Assembly (NCBI RefSeq): GCF_006442205.1
Contig: NZ_VFVR01000005.1
Coordinates: 310,001 to 374,000, forward strand
DNA length: 64,000 bases
Reading direction: 5' to 3'
Source: Mesorhizobium sp. B2-3-12
GTDB lineage: Bacteria > Pseudomonadota > Alphaproteobacteria > Rhizobiales > Rhizobiaceae
Shown here: positions 1-9,341 of the stretch, in pieces
How the letters are laid out: every line of letters starts with the position of its first letter
Numbering within the stretch: the stretch's first letter is position 1
Made by a program: the position numbers and the translations under genes
Notes under the pieces: generated by a model
What the model was told of the DNA's origin: nothing
What the model saw: only the letters and a program-made list of their open reading frames with translations
Databases searched by the model: none

Positions 1-669
1 TTTCTCGACTGCGTGCATTACGGACCGCACGGGCTGATCGACGTGCAGGCTTGGGATTGCGACTATCTCGTCTGCTCCGGCTACAAGAACTTCTCGCCGC
101 ATATGGGCTTCCTCTGGGGCCGCTTCGAGACGCTGAAGCGGCTGCCGACCTTCCGGGAGGATTTCATTCCGGACGAGCCGCCCTACAAGGTCGAGGCCGG
201 CACTTTCATCTACGAGAACGTATCGGGCATGGATGCCGCCGTGCAGTATCTGGAACTGATCGGCCGCAATCTGGCACCGTCCAACAACCGTTCACGGCGC
301 GAGAACATCGTCGCCGGCATGGGCGCCATCCGCGAATATGAGTTGCTGCTGGCGCGCGAGATGATGGGCGTGCTGAAGGGCTGCGGCGCGACCATCTACG
401 GCGTCGCCGACGAGGCTCGTATCCATGAGCGCGTACCGACCTTCTGCTTCAACATCGGCAAGCTGTCGCCGCAGCGGATCGTCGAGGAAATGGCCGAGCT
501 GCAGATCGGCATCCGCGACGGCCATATGTACGCGCCCCGCCTGATGAAACGCCTCAACCTGAGCATGGACAGCGGCGCCATCCGCGCCTCGCTGGTGCAT
601 TACAACACGGTCGAGGAGATCCACAAATTCGGCGAGGCGCTGCGCGCTATCATCGCCAAGCTGTCGTAA
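1..669 (+). CDS. Cysteine desulfurase-like class V aminotransferase, 3' part (5' end outside window)
   Basis: The reading frame is open from base 1, so the gene starts before the window; 222 C-terminal residues are visible. This is the second half of a fold-type I PLP enzyme of the class V aminotransferase family. The segment [16 protein letters not shown] near residues 27-42 carries the lysine expected to bind PLP, and it is preceded by an HGLIDV stretch typical of the cysteine-desulfurase-like subgroup. The rest is the small C-terminal domain. True IscS/SufS work in Fe-S assembly; no isc or suf gene is nearby, so the substrate is unknown. A good intrinsic terminator follows. The family is clear, the substrate is not. 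Confidence 0.82.
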   Translation, partial: FLDCVHYGPHGLIDVQAWDCDYLVCSGYKNFSPHMGFLWGRFETLKRLPTFREDFIPDEPPYKVEAGTFIYENVSGMDAAVQYLELIGRNLAPSNNRSRRENIVAGMGAIREYELLLAREMMGVLKGCGATIYGVADEARIHERVPTFCFNIGKLSPQRIVEEMAELQIGIRDGHMYAPRLMKRLNLSMDSGAIRASLVHYNTVEEIHKFGEALRAIIAKLS

Positions 670-682
670 CCGGATGGGCCGT

Positions 683-711
683 GCCTGACCTTCGGGTCAG
701 GCCGCCTTTTT
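683..711 (+). terminator. Intrinsic terminator after the aminotransferase gene
   Basis: GCCTGACC, a TTCG tetraloop and GGTCAGGC form a perfect 8-bp hairpin, followed by CGCC and a run of five T on the plus strand. It overlaps the last codons of the converging dppF gene, so it should mainly stop plus-strand transcripts. Confidence 0.75.
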
Positions 712-1527
712 CTTCGCCAGCCTTGCCTTGATCGAGGCCACGTCGGCGCGAGGTGTGGCGGCGAACAGCGTCCTGGTGTAGCTGTGCTTGGGGTCCGAAA
801 AGACCTCGTCGCGGGAGCCGTATTCGACGGCCTCGCCGAAATACATCACCATCACATCGTCGGCAATGTAGCGCACGACCGACAGATCGTGGCTGATGAA
901 GACATAGGTCAGCTGGAACTCGTCCTGCAGGTCGGCGAGCAGGTTGAGCACCTGCGCCTGCACCGACAGGTCGAGTGCGGACACCGGCTCGTCGAGCACC
1001 AGCAGGCTCGGGTTCAGCATCAGCGCGCGGGCAATGGCGATGCGTTGGCGCTGGCCGCCCGAGAACATGTGCGGATAGCGATTGTAGTGCTCATGGCCAA
1101 GGCCGACCTTCTTCAGCATCTTCATGGCGAGGTCGCGCCGCTCGGCCGCCGGCTTGTCGGTGTTGATGAGCAGCGGCTCGCCCAGCACGTCGCCGATCTT
1201 CTGGCGCGGATTGAGCGAGCCGTAGGGGTTCTGGAAGACGATCTGCACCTTGCGGCGCATCTCCCTGGTCAATCCGCCTTTGGCGATATCGACCTTGTTG
1301 CCGTCGATGAAGAGCTCGCCCGACGTCGCGGGATCGATCAAGGTGATGATGCGGGCGAGCGTGGACTTACCGCAACCGCTTTCGCCGACGATGGCCAGCG
1401 TCTTGCCCTTGTCCACGGTGAAGGAGACGCCCTTGACCGCATGCACCGTGCGCGGCCCGGTGAACAGTCCGCCGCCGATGTGGTAGTCGCGAACGATGTT
1501 CTTGCCTTCGAGGACCGTGGTGCTCAT
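697..1527 (-). CDS. dppF: Dipeptide/oligopeptide ABC transporter ATP-binding protein DppF
   Basis: This is the second ATPase of a peptide uptake ABC system (276 aa, cytoplasmic face of the inner membrane). Walker A GESGCGKST lies at about residues 48-56, the signature FSGGQRQR at about 155-162 and Walker B LLVLDEP at about 175-181. The segment GSLNPR after the Q-loop is usual in the DppF/OppF branch, and the C-terminal oligo_HPY-like region is short. It is the last gene of the operon dppA-B-C-D-F; its start overlaps the end of dppD by four bases (ATGA), which suggests coupled translation. The family is clear; the peptide preference cannot be read from an ATPase. Confidence 0.93.
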   Translation of the reverse strand: MSTTVLEGKNIVRDYHIGGGLFTGPRTVHAVKGVSFTVDKGKTLAIVGESGCGKSTLARIITLIDPATSGELFIDGNKVDIAKGGLTREMRRKVQIVFQNPYGSLNPRQKIGDVLGEPLLINTDKPAAERRDLAMKMLKKVGLGHEHYNRYPHMFSGGQRQRIAIARALMLNPSLLVLDEPVSALDLSVQAQVLNLLADLQDEFQLTYVFISHDLSVVRYIADDVMVMYFGEAVEYGSRDEVFSDPKHSYTRTLFAATPRADVASIKARLAKKKAA

Positions 1528-2381
1528 GCCGAGGCTCCCGCCACAGAGGGCGCCGGCTCGAACAGCATGTCGGAAACGGTCGGCAGCCGGTCGCCGACGG
1601 CGTTTTCCGGCAAGGCCGAGAGCAGCGCGCGCGTGTAATTGCTCTTGGGCTGCTCAAACAGCGACAGCACGTCGGCCTCTTCCATCTTGCGGCCCTTGTA
1701 CTGGACGATGACGCGGTCGGCGGTCTCGGCCACGACGCCCATATTGTGGGTGATCATGATCAGGCCCATGCCGTATTTGGCCTGCAGCGAGACGAGCAGA
1801 TCGAGGATCTGCTTCTGGATGGTGACGTCGAGCGCCGTCGTCGGCTCGTCGGCGATCAAGAGCTTCGGATTGCAGGCAATGGCGATGGCGATCATGACGC
1901 GCTGGCACTGGCCGCCCGACATCTGATGCGGAAACGAGCTCAGCCGATCCTCGGGATCGGCGATGCCGACCAGCTTCATCAGTTCGATGGCGCGCGCGCG
2001 GCGCTGGGCACGGTCCATGCCCATGTGGAAGCGCAGCACCTCCTCGATCTGAAAGCCGACGGTGAAGCACGGGTTGAGGCTGGCGATCGGCTCCTGGAAG
2101 ATCATGGAGATATCCTTGCCGACGATCTTGCGGCGCTCGGACGGGCTGAGCTTCAACAGGTCGACGCCGTCGAAGGCCATGCGGTCGGCCTTGACGGTGG
2201 CGGTGTTGGGCAACAGCCCCATCACCGCCAGCATCGACACCGACTTGCCGGAACCGGATTCGCCGACGATCGCCAGCACCTCGCGCGGCTCGATCGAAAG
2301 GTCGATGCCTTGCACGGCCATGAACGGGCCGGCGGCGGTGTCGAAGGAAACGGTAAGGTTCTTGATCTCGAGCAGCGGCAT
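1524..2381 (-). CDS. dppD: Dipeptide/oligopeptide ABC transporter ATP-binding protein DppD
   Basis: This is the first ATPase of the peptide transporter (285 aa). Walker [10 protein letters not shown], signature MSGGQCQR and Walker [13 protein letters not shown] are visible, and the C-terminal part has the [14 protein letters not shown] region typical of DppD/OppD. The frame stays open farther upstream into dppC, but [13 protein letters not shown] at 2381 is the normal N-terminus and follows the dppC stop by two bases. The signature has Cys where Arg or Gln-Arg is common (GGQCQR), a minor oddity. It should pair with DppF to energise DppB/DppC. Confidence 0.93.
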   Translation of the reverse strand: MPLLEIKNLTVSFDTAAGPFMAVQGIDLSIEPREVLAIVGESGSGKSVSMLAVMGLLPNTATVKADRMAFDGVDLLKLSPSERRKIVGKDISMIFQEPIASLNPCFTVGFQIEEVLRFHMGMDRAQRRARAIELMKLVGIADPEDRLSSFPHQMSGGQCQRVMIAIAIACNPKLLIADEPTTALDVTIQKQILDLLVSLQAKYGMGLIMITHNMGVVAETADRVIVQYKGRKMEEADVLSLFEQPKSNYTRALLSALPENAVGDRLPTVSDMLFEPAPSVAGASA

Positions 2382-2383
2382 GC

Positions 2384-3307
2384 TCACGACCTCTTCAGTT
2401 TGGGGTCGAGGGCGTCGCGCAGGCCGTCGCCGATCAGGTTGATGGCAAAGACGGTGATCAGGATGGCGAGGCCTGGGAAGGTCACCACCCACCAGGCGCG
2501 CAGGATGAACTCGCGCGCTTCGGCAAGCATGGTCCCCCATTCGGGCGTCGGCGGCTGCGCGCCCATGCCGAGGAAGCCAAGGGCGGCGGCCTCGAGGATG
2601 GCGTTGGAGAAGGACAAAGTCGCCTGCACGATCAGCGGGGCGATGCAGTTGGGCAGGATGGTGACCAGCATCAGCCTGAGATGACTGGCGCCGGCGACCT
2701 TGGCCGAGACGACATATTCACGGGTCTTCTCCGCCATCACGGCGGCGCGGGTGAGCCGGGCAAAATGCGGCTGCAGCACGAAGGCGATGGCGATCATGGC
2801 GTTGACGAGGCCGGGGCCGAGCACCGCGACCAGCACCAGCGCCAAGAGCAGCGACGGGAAGGCCAGGATGATGTCCATGATGCGCATGATCAGCGTGTCG
2901 ACCCAGCCGCGGCAGTAGCCGGCGAGCAGGCCGAGGATGACGCCCGAGATCAGCGCCGTGGTGACGACGACGAAGCCGATGGCGAGCGAGAAGCGCGAGC
3001 CGTAAATCAGGCGCGACAGCATATCGCGGCCTACGGCGTCGGTGCCGAGCAGGAATTGCGCGTTACCGCCTTCCTGCCAGGCCGGCGGCGTCAGGAAGAA
3101 GTCACGGAACTGATCGTCGGGCGAATGCGGGGCGAGCAGCGGCGCGAAGATGGCGACCAGGATCAGCAGGGCGAAGACGAAGAGCCCGATCACCGCGCCC
3201 TTGTTGATCGAGAAATAATGCCAGAACTCGGCGAACATCTGCAGCCGCGCGTCCTGCGGCTTGACGACGGTGGCGGCTTCGATGGTGGCTGGGCCTTCAT
3301 TGGTCAT
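2384..3307 (-). CDS. dppC: Dipeptide ABC transporter permease DppC
   Basis: This is an inner-membrane permease of 307 aa. A cytoplasmic N-terminus of about 35 residues precedes the first membrane span (GAVIGLFVFALLILVAIFAP), followed by the periplasmic loop with LLGTDAVGRDMLSRLIYGSR, a strong hallmark of DppC/OppC. The EAA-type loop (AAALGFLGMGAQPPTPEWGTM) lies near residues 240-260. It sits between dppB (one base apart) and dppD in the operon. The family is certain; substrate specificity comes from DppA. Confidence 0.93.
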   Translation of the reverse strand: MTNEGPATIEAATVVKPQDARLQMFAEFWHYFSINKGAVIGLFVFALLILVAIFAPLLAPHSPDDQFRDFFLTPPAWQEGGNAQFLLGTDAVGRDMLSRLIYGSRFSLAIGFVVVTTALISGVILGLLAGYCRGWVDTLIMRIMDIILAFPSLLLALVLVAVLGPGLVNAMIAIAFVLQPHFARLTRAAVMAEKTREYVVSAKVAGASHLRLMLVTILPNCIAPLIVQATLSFSNAILEAAALGFLGMGAQPPTPEWGTMLAEAREFILRAWWVVTFPGLAILITVFAINLIGDGLRDALDPKLKRS

Positions 3308-3308
3308 G

Positions 3309-4316
3309 TCAATTCGCCCGGATGCGCGGGTTGATGACGGCGTAGAGCACGTCGACGATCAGGTTCACCGACATGACGATCAGCGCGATCAAAAGCAACC
3401 CGCCCTGCACAGTGAAATAGTCGCGCTTGGAAATGGCGTCGATCATCCATTTGCCGATGCCGGGCCACGAGAAGATGCTCTCGGTCAGGATGGCGCCGGT
3501 GAGCAACGTGCCGACCTGAAGGCCGATGGTGGTGACGACCGGGATCAGCGCGTTGCGGAAGGCATGCAGGCCGATGACGCGGCGTGGAGCCAGGCCCTTG
3601 GCGCGTGCGGTGCGCACATAATCCTCGCCCAGCACTTCGAGCATGGCCGAGCGCGTCTGCCTGGCGATGACCGCCAGCGGAATGGTGCCGAGCACGATGG
3701 TGGGCAGAATGAGGTGCGACACCGCCGAGCGGAAGGCGCCCTTCTGGCCCGAGATGAGGGAATCGATGGTCATGAAGCCGGTCACCGGCTTGAAGAAATA
3801 GAGAAGGTCGATGCGGCCGGAAACCGGCGTCCAGTGCAGCGTGCCGGAGAAGACGATGATCAGCAGCAGCCCCCACCAGAAGATGGGCATGGAATAGCCG
3901 GCGAGCGCGGTGCCCATGGTCAGCTGGTCGAACCAGGAGCCACGGCGGATGGCGGCGAAGATGCCGAAGGCGACACCGAAGATGACGGCGAAGATCATGG
4001 CGAAGATGGCGAGTTCGACCGTTGCCGGGAACCGCACCAGGAAATCCTTGAGCACCGGCGTCTTGGTGGAAAACGAAGTGCCGAAATCGCCACCGAGGAT
4101 GTTGGTCAGATAGGTAAGATACTGTTGCCAGATCGGCAGGTCGAAACCGAACTGATGCATCAGTGCCGTGTGGCGTTCGGGCGACAGGCCACGTTCGCCC
4201 GCAAGCACCAGCACCGGATCACCGGGCAGGATGCGCACGAAGCCGAAGGCGAGGATGGTTATCCCGATAAAGGTCGGGATGATGAGGGCGAGCTTGCCGA
4301 GGATATAACGCAGCAT
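3309..4316 (-). CDS. dppB: Dipeptide ABC transporter permease DppB
   Basis: This is an inner-membrane permease of 335 aa with the usual DppB/OppB layout: an N-terminal span (ALIIPTFIGITILAFGFVRI), the PGDPVLVLAG segment, a large periplasmic loop and five further spans. The EAA loop includes DYVRTARAKGLAPRRVIGLHA and the C-terminus ends VLYAVINPRIR, both standard for the family. It lies 50 bases after dppA and ends one base before the dppC start. It forms the heterodimeric channel with DppC. Confidence 0.93.
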   Translation of the reverse strand: MLRYILGKLALIIPTFIGITILAFGFVRILPGDPVLVLAGERGLSPERHTALMHQFGFDLPIWQQYLTYLTNILGGDFGTSFSTKTPVLKDFLVRFPATVELAIFAMIFAVIFGVAFGIFAAIRRGSWFDQLTMGTALAGYSMPIFWWGLLLIIVFSGTLHWTPVSGRIDLLYFFKPVTGFMTIDSLISGQKGAFRSAVSHLILPTIVLGTIPLAVIARQTRSAMLEVLGEDYVRTARAKGLAPRRVIGLHAFRNALIPVVTTIGLQVGTLLTGAILTESIFSWPGIGKWMIDAISKRDYFTVQGGLLLIALIVMSVNLIVDVLYAVINPRIRAN

Positions 4317-4366
4317 GGCGGGCGAGGTGGGGCGGCACCTTGTGGCGCCGCCCCGTTTCGCGAACC

Positions 4367-5959
4367 TTATTCGGCGATATCGACGCCGTCAAAGCGGTGA
4401 ATCCCGAGCGGATCCATCGCAAAGCCGGAGACTGTCTTCTGCATCGGCATGAACACCTTGGAATGGGCGAGCGTCGCCCACGGTGCCTGCTCCTTGAAGA
4501 TGACCTGTGCCTGTTCGTAGAGCTTGGTGCGCTCGGCCTGGTCGGAAACCGTCTTGGCCTTGTTGATGAGCGCATCGAAGTCCTTGTTGCACCATTCCGC
4601 GCGGTTGTTCGAACCGACGGACGCGCAGCTAAGGAGCACGCCGAGGAAGTTGTCCGGATCGCCATTGTCGCCGGTCCAGCCGACGATGACGGCGCCGTCG
4701 TGATCGACCGCTGAAGCGCGCTTGAGATATTCACCCCAATCATAGCTGACGATGTTGACGGTGACGCCGACCTTGGCGAAGTCGGCCTGGATCAGCTCGG
4801 CGGTGCGGCGCGCGTTCGGCATGTACGGGCGCGAGACGGGCATGGCCCAGACGTTCATCTTGAGGTCCTTGACGCCGGCCTCTTCGAGCAGCTTCTTGGC
4901 CGCGTCCGGATCGTACGGATCGTCCTTGACCTCTTTGTTGTAGGACCACATGGTCGGCGGGATCGGATTGATCGCCACCTGGCCGGCGCCCTGGAACACG
5001 GCGTCGATGATGGCCTTCTTGTTAATGGCCATGTTGAGCGCCTTGCGCACGCGCACGTCGTCGAACGGCTTCTGCTGGGTGTTGTACATCAGCGCGCCGA
5101 CGTTGAGGCCTTCCTGCTCCGCGACCGTCAGGTTCGCATCAGCCTGCAGGCCGGCGATGTCGGCCGGTGCCGGATAGGACATGATGTTGCATTCGCCGGC
5201 CTTGAGCTTCTGCGCGCGCACCGCCGGATCGGTGGTGATGGCGAAGACCAGATCGTCGATCTTCTGCTTGCCGCCCCAATAGTCCGGGTTGGCCTTGTAG
5301 CGGATGGCGGCGTCGGTCTGGTAGTCGACGAAGATGAACGGGCCGGTGCCGACCGGCTTCTGGTTGAACAGTTCAGGCGTCTTGTCGGCCTGCAGCTTGT
5401 CGGCATATTCCTTGGAAACGATCGAGGCGAAATCCATGCCCAGCGTCGGGATGAAGGTGATCGCCGGCTCCTTCAGCGTGAACTTCACGGTCAGGTCGTC
5501 GACCTTCTCGACCTTGGTGATGTTGTCGCCGAACTGGTCATTGTAATACTGGTAGGCGATGCCCGGTATGTACTGGAACCAGGGCCCGTTCTTGTCGACC
5601 TGGCGCTCGAAGGAGAACACCACGTCGTCGGCGTTCAGATCGCGCGTCGGGGTGAAGTAGTCGGTGGGCGCGAACTTGACGCCCTTGCGAAGCTTGAAAA
5701 CATATTCCTTGCCGTCGTCGGAAATGGTCCAGCTATCCGCCAGGCCGGGCGAGACGGACGTCTTGCCGTGATCGAATTCGACAAGGCGGTTGAAGACGGT
5801 ACGCGAGGACGCGTCGAATGTCTGGCCCGCGGTGTATGGCGCCGGGTCGAAACCTTCAGGCGACGCTTCCGCGCAATAGACCAGAGTTTTCGCGTTTGCC
5901 ACGCCTCCCAGGACGCTTGCAGCCAGCAACGCGGCTGCAAAAGTCAATTTCTTCTTCAT
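4367..5959 (-). CDS. dppA: Dipeptide-binding periplasmic protein DppA
   Basis: This is a periplasmic SBP_bac_5 solute-binding protein (530 aa) that captures dipeptides, or peptide-like ligands such as ALA, for DppBCDF. A signal peptide is clear (MKKKLTFAAALLAASVLGGVANA, residues 1-23), and the mature protein begins KTLVYCAEASPEGFDPAPYT, close to Escherichia coli DppA as I recall it. The C-terminal GWTGDNGDPDNF and DPLGIHRF segments also match. The frame extends 21 codons upstream, but the ATG at 5959 is followed by the signal peptide and preceded by GGGAGTGCTCA, a good ribosome site. It is the first gene of the operon. Confidence 0.94.
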   Translation of the reverse strand: MKKKLTFAAALLAASVLGGVANAKTLVYCAEASPEGFDPAPYTAGQTFDASSRTVFNRLVEFDHGKTSVSPGLADSWTISDDGKEYVFKLRKGVKFAPTDYFTPTRDLNADDVVFSFERQVDKNGPWFQYIPGIAYQYYNDQFGDNITKVEKVDDLTVKFTLKEPAITFIPTLGMDFASIVSKEYADKLQADKTPELFNQKPVGTGPFIFVDYQTDAAIRYKANPDYWGGKQKIDDLVFAITTDPAVRAQKLKAGECNIMSYPAPADIAGLQADANLTVAEQEGLNVGALMYNTQQKPFDDVRVRKALNMAINKKAIIDAVFQGAGQVAINPIPPTMWSYNKEVKDDPYDPDAAKKLLEEAGVKDLKMNVWAMPVSRPYMPNARRTAELIQADFAKVGVTVNIVSYDWGEYLKRASAVDHDGAVIVGWTGDNGDPDNFLGVLLSCASVGSNNRAEWCNKDFDALINKAKTVSDQAERTKLYEQAQVIFKEQAPWATLAHSKVFMPMQKTVSGFAMDPLGIHRFDGVDIAE

Positions 5960-6427
5960 TGAGCACTCCCTGATGTTCTTCCAAGCCCCTCTATCAGGCT
6001 CGCGAAGCGCGCATATAAGCACCGTTTTTCCGGGTTTGGAACACCCCGTTTGCTTACCCCGCGGGAAGCAGGAAAAAAATCCGCGATTTTGCTAAATGGC
6101 AGAAAAAATTAGCAGTTTTTTCTATTCACAATATTATTAACGACCGCATTTTTTTATTGATCTTGCATCCGCCGGCAAGGGGGCCGCCCCTCCTCTTCCC
6201 CAGGCCATCGATGCGCAAAGATGCCGGTTCCAGCTGTCGCTGGCGGGAAAGATTTTCGGCGGCAAATCTTTCGGCCTCCTGCCGCTAGGGCAACACTTGC
6301 ACCGCCGCCGATAGAGGCAATACATAGATGGATGCTGGCGGCAGCGGAGGACGTCTCTGTCAATTCGGAGATGAGCGCGGCGCAGGCCGACAAGAGACGG
6401 CGAACAAGAATTGCTAGGGAGGAACGG
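5960..6427. other. Divergent intergenic region between dppA and the acyl-CoA synthetase gene
   Basis: This is a 468-base gap. The part from about 6060 to 6160 is strongly AT-rich for this genome, with poly-A and poly-T tracts and an AAAAATTAGCAG-TTTTTT stretch near 6103-6122, and probably holds the promoters for both directions. The part from 6221 is in frame with the downstream gene but has weak coding character before the GTG at 6428. No confident sigma-70 boxes or operator could be assigned. Confidence 0.5.
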
Positions 6428-8413
6428 GTGGCAAAAGCATCGAAGGCGCCGGTGAAAGCGTCGGCAAGGGCAGTCACGAAATCGGCCGACGGCCAGGGCA
6501 AAGCCGCCACCAAAGCCGCGCCCGCCAGGACTGAAGCAAAAGCCGCCAAGAAGGCGCCGGCGGCGAAAGCGACGGCGAAAGCCAAGCCCATCGCCAAGCC
6601 GGCGGCGAAGGCCGCGCCGGCAAGGACGTCTGCGGCAAAGACTTCCCCAGCAAAAGCCGGGGCGCCGAAGGCTGCATCGACAGCGAAGGCACCGGCCGCC
6701 GATCGGCGGCTGCCGAAGGCACTCACCGAACTCGCCGCCGGCCTGCCGCAAAAGCCATGGCTCAACAGCTATCCCAAGAACATGCCGGCCGAGATAGGCG
6801 CCCTTCCCTACAGTTCCATCGGCGACTTCCTCGTTGGCGCCTGCAAGCAGTTCGCCGGCCAGCCGGCCTTCACTTGCATGGGCAAGTCCATCACCTACGC
6901 TGAACTCGAACAGCTTTCGGCTGACTTCGGCGCCTACCTGCAGTCCAGCGGATTGCAGAAAGGCGCGCGCGTCGCCCTGATGATGCCGAATGTGCTGCAG
7001 TACCCGGTGGCGATGATGGCGGTGGCGCGCGCCGGCTACGTCGTGGTCAACATCAATCCGCTCTACACGCCGCGCGAACTGGAGCACCAGCTCAAGGATT
7101 CGGGCGCGCAGGCCATCGTCATCCTGGAAAACTTCGCCAACACCTTGCAGGCCGTGGTCGCCAGGACCTCGGTCAAGCATGTCGTCATCGCGGCGATGGG
7201 CGACATGCTCGGTGGCCTCAAAGGCACGATCGTCAATCTGGTCGTGCGGCGCGTCAAGAAAATGGTCCCGGCCTGGTCATTGCCCGGCCATGTCAAGTTC
7301 AACGCCGCCCTGAAGGCCGGCCGCGGCATGACTTTCAAGCCGGCCACGGTGACAGCCAACGATGTTGCCTTCCTGCAATATACCGGCGGCACCACGGGCA
7401 TCTCGAAAGGCGCGACGCTGTTGCACAGCAATGTGCTGGCCAATGTCGCGCAGAATTCGCTGTGGCTGCAGGATGCCTACACCGTCAAGCCGAAGCCGGC
7501 GCATCTCAACCTGATCTGCGCCCTGCCGCTCTACCATATCTTCGCGCTGACGGTGAACGCGCTGATGGGCATGCAGATGGGCGGCCAGAACATACTGATC
7601 CCCAATCCGCGCGACATTCCCGGCTTCGTCAAGGAAATGGGCAAATATCCGATCCATATCTTCCCGGGCCTCAACACGCTGTTCAACGCGCTGCTCAACA
7701 ATGAGGATTTTCGCAAGCTCGACTTCAAGCCGCTGCTCCTGACGCTGGGCGGCGGCATGGCGGTGCAAAAGGGCGTCGCCGAGCGCTGGAAGGCGCTGAC
7801 CGGCTGCCCTGTCAGCGAAGGCTATGGCCTCTCGGAAACCTCGCCGGTGGCGACGGCCAACAAGTTCAGCTCCGGCGAGTTCACCAGCACGATCGGCCTG
7901 CCGCTGCCCTCGACCGAGATCGTCATCAGGGACGACGACGGCAACAACGTGCCACTCGGCGAGGTCGGCGAGATCTGCATCAGGGGACCGCAGGTGATGA
8001 CCGGCTACTGGAACCGGCCTGACGAGACCGCCAAGGTGATGACCAAGGACGGCTTCTTCAAGTCGGGCGACATGGGCTTCATGGACGATCGCGGCTACAC
8101 CAAGATCGTCGACCGCAAGAAGGACATGATCCTCGTCTCCGGCTTCAACGTCTATCCGACCGAACTCGAGGAGGTCGTGGCGGCGCATCCCGGCGTGCTC
8201 GAAGTGGCGGCGATCGGCGTGCCGGACGAGCATTCGGGCGAAGTGCCGAAACTGTTCATCGTCAAGAAGGACCCGGCCCTGACCGCCGAGGCCATCACCG
8301 CTTTTTGCCGGGAGAACCTGACCGGCTACAAGCGGCCGAAATACATCGAGTTCAGGACCGAATTGCCCAAGACGCCGGTCGGCAAGATCCTGCGCCGGGC
8401 GTTGCGCGAATAG
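6428..8413 (+). CDS. Long-chain acyl-CoA synthetase with Lys/Ala/Pro-rich N-terminal tail
   Basis: This is an ATP-dependent acyl-CoA ligase of the ANL superfamily (FadD type). The catalytic part, about 555 residues, begins near residue 108 with PWLNSYPKNMPAEIG, the usual start of FadD-like enzymes. The AMP-binding loop YTGGTTGISKG is near 317-327, SEGYGLSETSP follows, then the hinge DRKKDMILVSGFNVYP and the terminal KTPVGKILRR lysine motif. In front lies a tail of about 93 residues with roughly 38 Ala and 18 Lys per 90, like histone H1 or AlgP C-termini. I chose GTG 6428 because AGGGAGGAAC lies just upstream; the frame is open to 6221. The gene stands alone or with the methyltransferase gene 35 bases on. 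Confidence 0.85.
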   Translation: MAKASKAPVKASARAVTKSADGQGKAATKAAPARTEAKAAKKAPAAKATAKAKPIAKPAAKAAPARTSAAKTSPAKAGAPKAASTAKAPAADRRLPKALTELAAGLPQKPWLNSYPKNMPAEIGALPYSSIGDFLVGACKQFAGQPAFTCMGKSITYAELEQLSADFGAYLQSSGLQKGARVALMMPNVLQYPVAMMAVARAGYVVVNINPLYTPRELEHQLKDSGAQAIVILENFANTLQAVVARTSVKHVVIAAMGDMLGGLKGTIVNLVVRRVKKMVPAWSLPGHVKFNAALKAGRGMTFKPATVTANDVAFLQYTGGTTGISKGATLLHSNVLANVAQNSLWLQDAYTVKPKPAHLNLICALPLYHIFALTVNALMGMQMGGQNILIPNPRDIPGFVKEMGKYPIHIFPGLNTLFNALLNNEDFRKLDFKPLLLTLGGGMAVQKGVAERWKALTGCPVSEGYGLSETSPVATANKFSSGEFTSTIGLPLPSTEIVIRDDDGNNVPLGEVGEICIRGPQVMTGYWNRPDETAKVMTKDGFFKSGDMGFMDDRGYTKIVDRKKDMILVSGFNVYPTELEEVVAAHPGVLEVAAIGVPDEHSGEVPKLFIVKKDPALTAEAITAFCRENLTGYKRPKYIEFRTELPKTPVGKILRRALRE

Positions 8414-8448
8414 TGTATCTCGGCAACGACGATGTGCCGGACCGGCGC

Positions 8449-9126
8449 ATGCGTCCAGACCCTGTGGGATTCATCAAGGCCAACATGCGCCTCGTCCCGG
8501 TGCCGGCGCTTCCCGAAATCCAGCTCTACACCGCGCACCCGGGGAGCGGGTTGAGGCGCCTCGTCGACCCTGAAGACCATGCTGACGCGGTCGACGACAC
8601 CCCAGAACCGCAGCCGCCCTACTGGGCCTATGCGTGGGCCGGCGGCACCGTGCTGGCACGCTACATCCTCGACCATCCGAAGAAGGTGGCGGGCCGGCGC
8701 GTGCTGGACCTCGGGGCGGGTTCAGGCATTGTCGGCATCGCCGCCGCTAAGGCCGGCGCCGCAGAAGTGATCGCCGCCGAGATCGACCGCAATGGCGTTG
8801 CCGCGATCCGCCTCAATGCCGCAGCCAACGGCGTCGAGATCACCGTCGTAGAAAAGGATATCACCACAGGCCCGCCACCGCCCGTCGACCTCGTGCTCGC
8901 GGGCGACGTGTTCTACTCCAGCGAAGTCGCCCTGCGGGTTATCCCGTTCCTCGATCGCTGCTTGGCATCAGGCCTCGAAGTGCTGGTCGGCGACCCCCGG
9001 CGCAGCGACCTGCCGCTGTCGCGACTGCGGTTGCTCGCCGAATATCAGGTGCCAGATTTCGGTGAGGCGAAGGGGGCTGCGGGCAAGCCGAGTGGGGTGT
9101 TTTCTTTTGAAGCGGAACGGCGGTAG
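8449..9126 (+). CDS. Class I SAM-dependent methyltransferase, ETFB lysine methyltransferase-like
   Basis: This is a 225-aa Rossmann methyltransferase. Motif I is VLDLGAGSGIVGIAAAKAGA near residues 85-104, followed by an acidic residue at the end of strand 2 (AAEID) and VDLVLAGDVFYSSEVA as motif IV. The N-terminal FIKANMRLVPVP and the PPYWAYAWAGGTVLARY stretch are typical of small methyltransferases related to the ETF-beta lysine methyltransferase and PrmA-like enzymes, so a protein substrate is likely; this is inference. ATG 8449 is chosen because the family usually begins near FIRANTRL. A GTG at 8413, overlapping the stop of the upstream gene, is the alternative. Confidence 0.78.
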   Translation: MRPDPVGFIKANMRLVPVPALPEIQLYTAHPGSGLRRLVDPEDHADAVDDTPEPQPPYWAYAWAGGTVLARYILDHPKKVAGRRVLDLGAGSGIVGIAAAKAGAAEVIAAEIDRNGVAAIRLNAAANGVEITVVEKDITTGPPPPVDLVLAGDVFYSSEVALRVIPFLDRCLASGLEVLVGDPRRSDLPLSRLRLLAEYQVPDFGEAKGAAGKPSGVFSFEAERR

Positions 9127-9341
9127 CTCCGTCTGAAACATGTTGGTAGCTGTCGTCCGGTCCGTTCACGGATATTTGTGCGTCACATTGGTTGTAAGTA
9201 TCGCCTTGAACGGGGCCCTTTGTTAACTTCCGGGCACGATCCATTCGGCCTGCTAATCCCTGACCGGTAGCTACTAGATGGGGATGGCCAGTGCACCGTT
9301 ACCGCGACTTCAGAAATCTTAATCTCACGTAGATCGTCACA

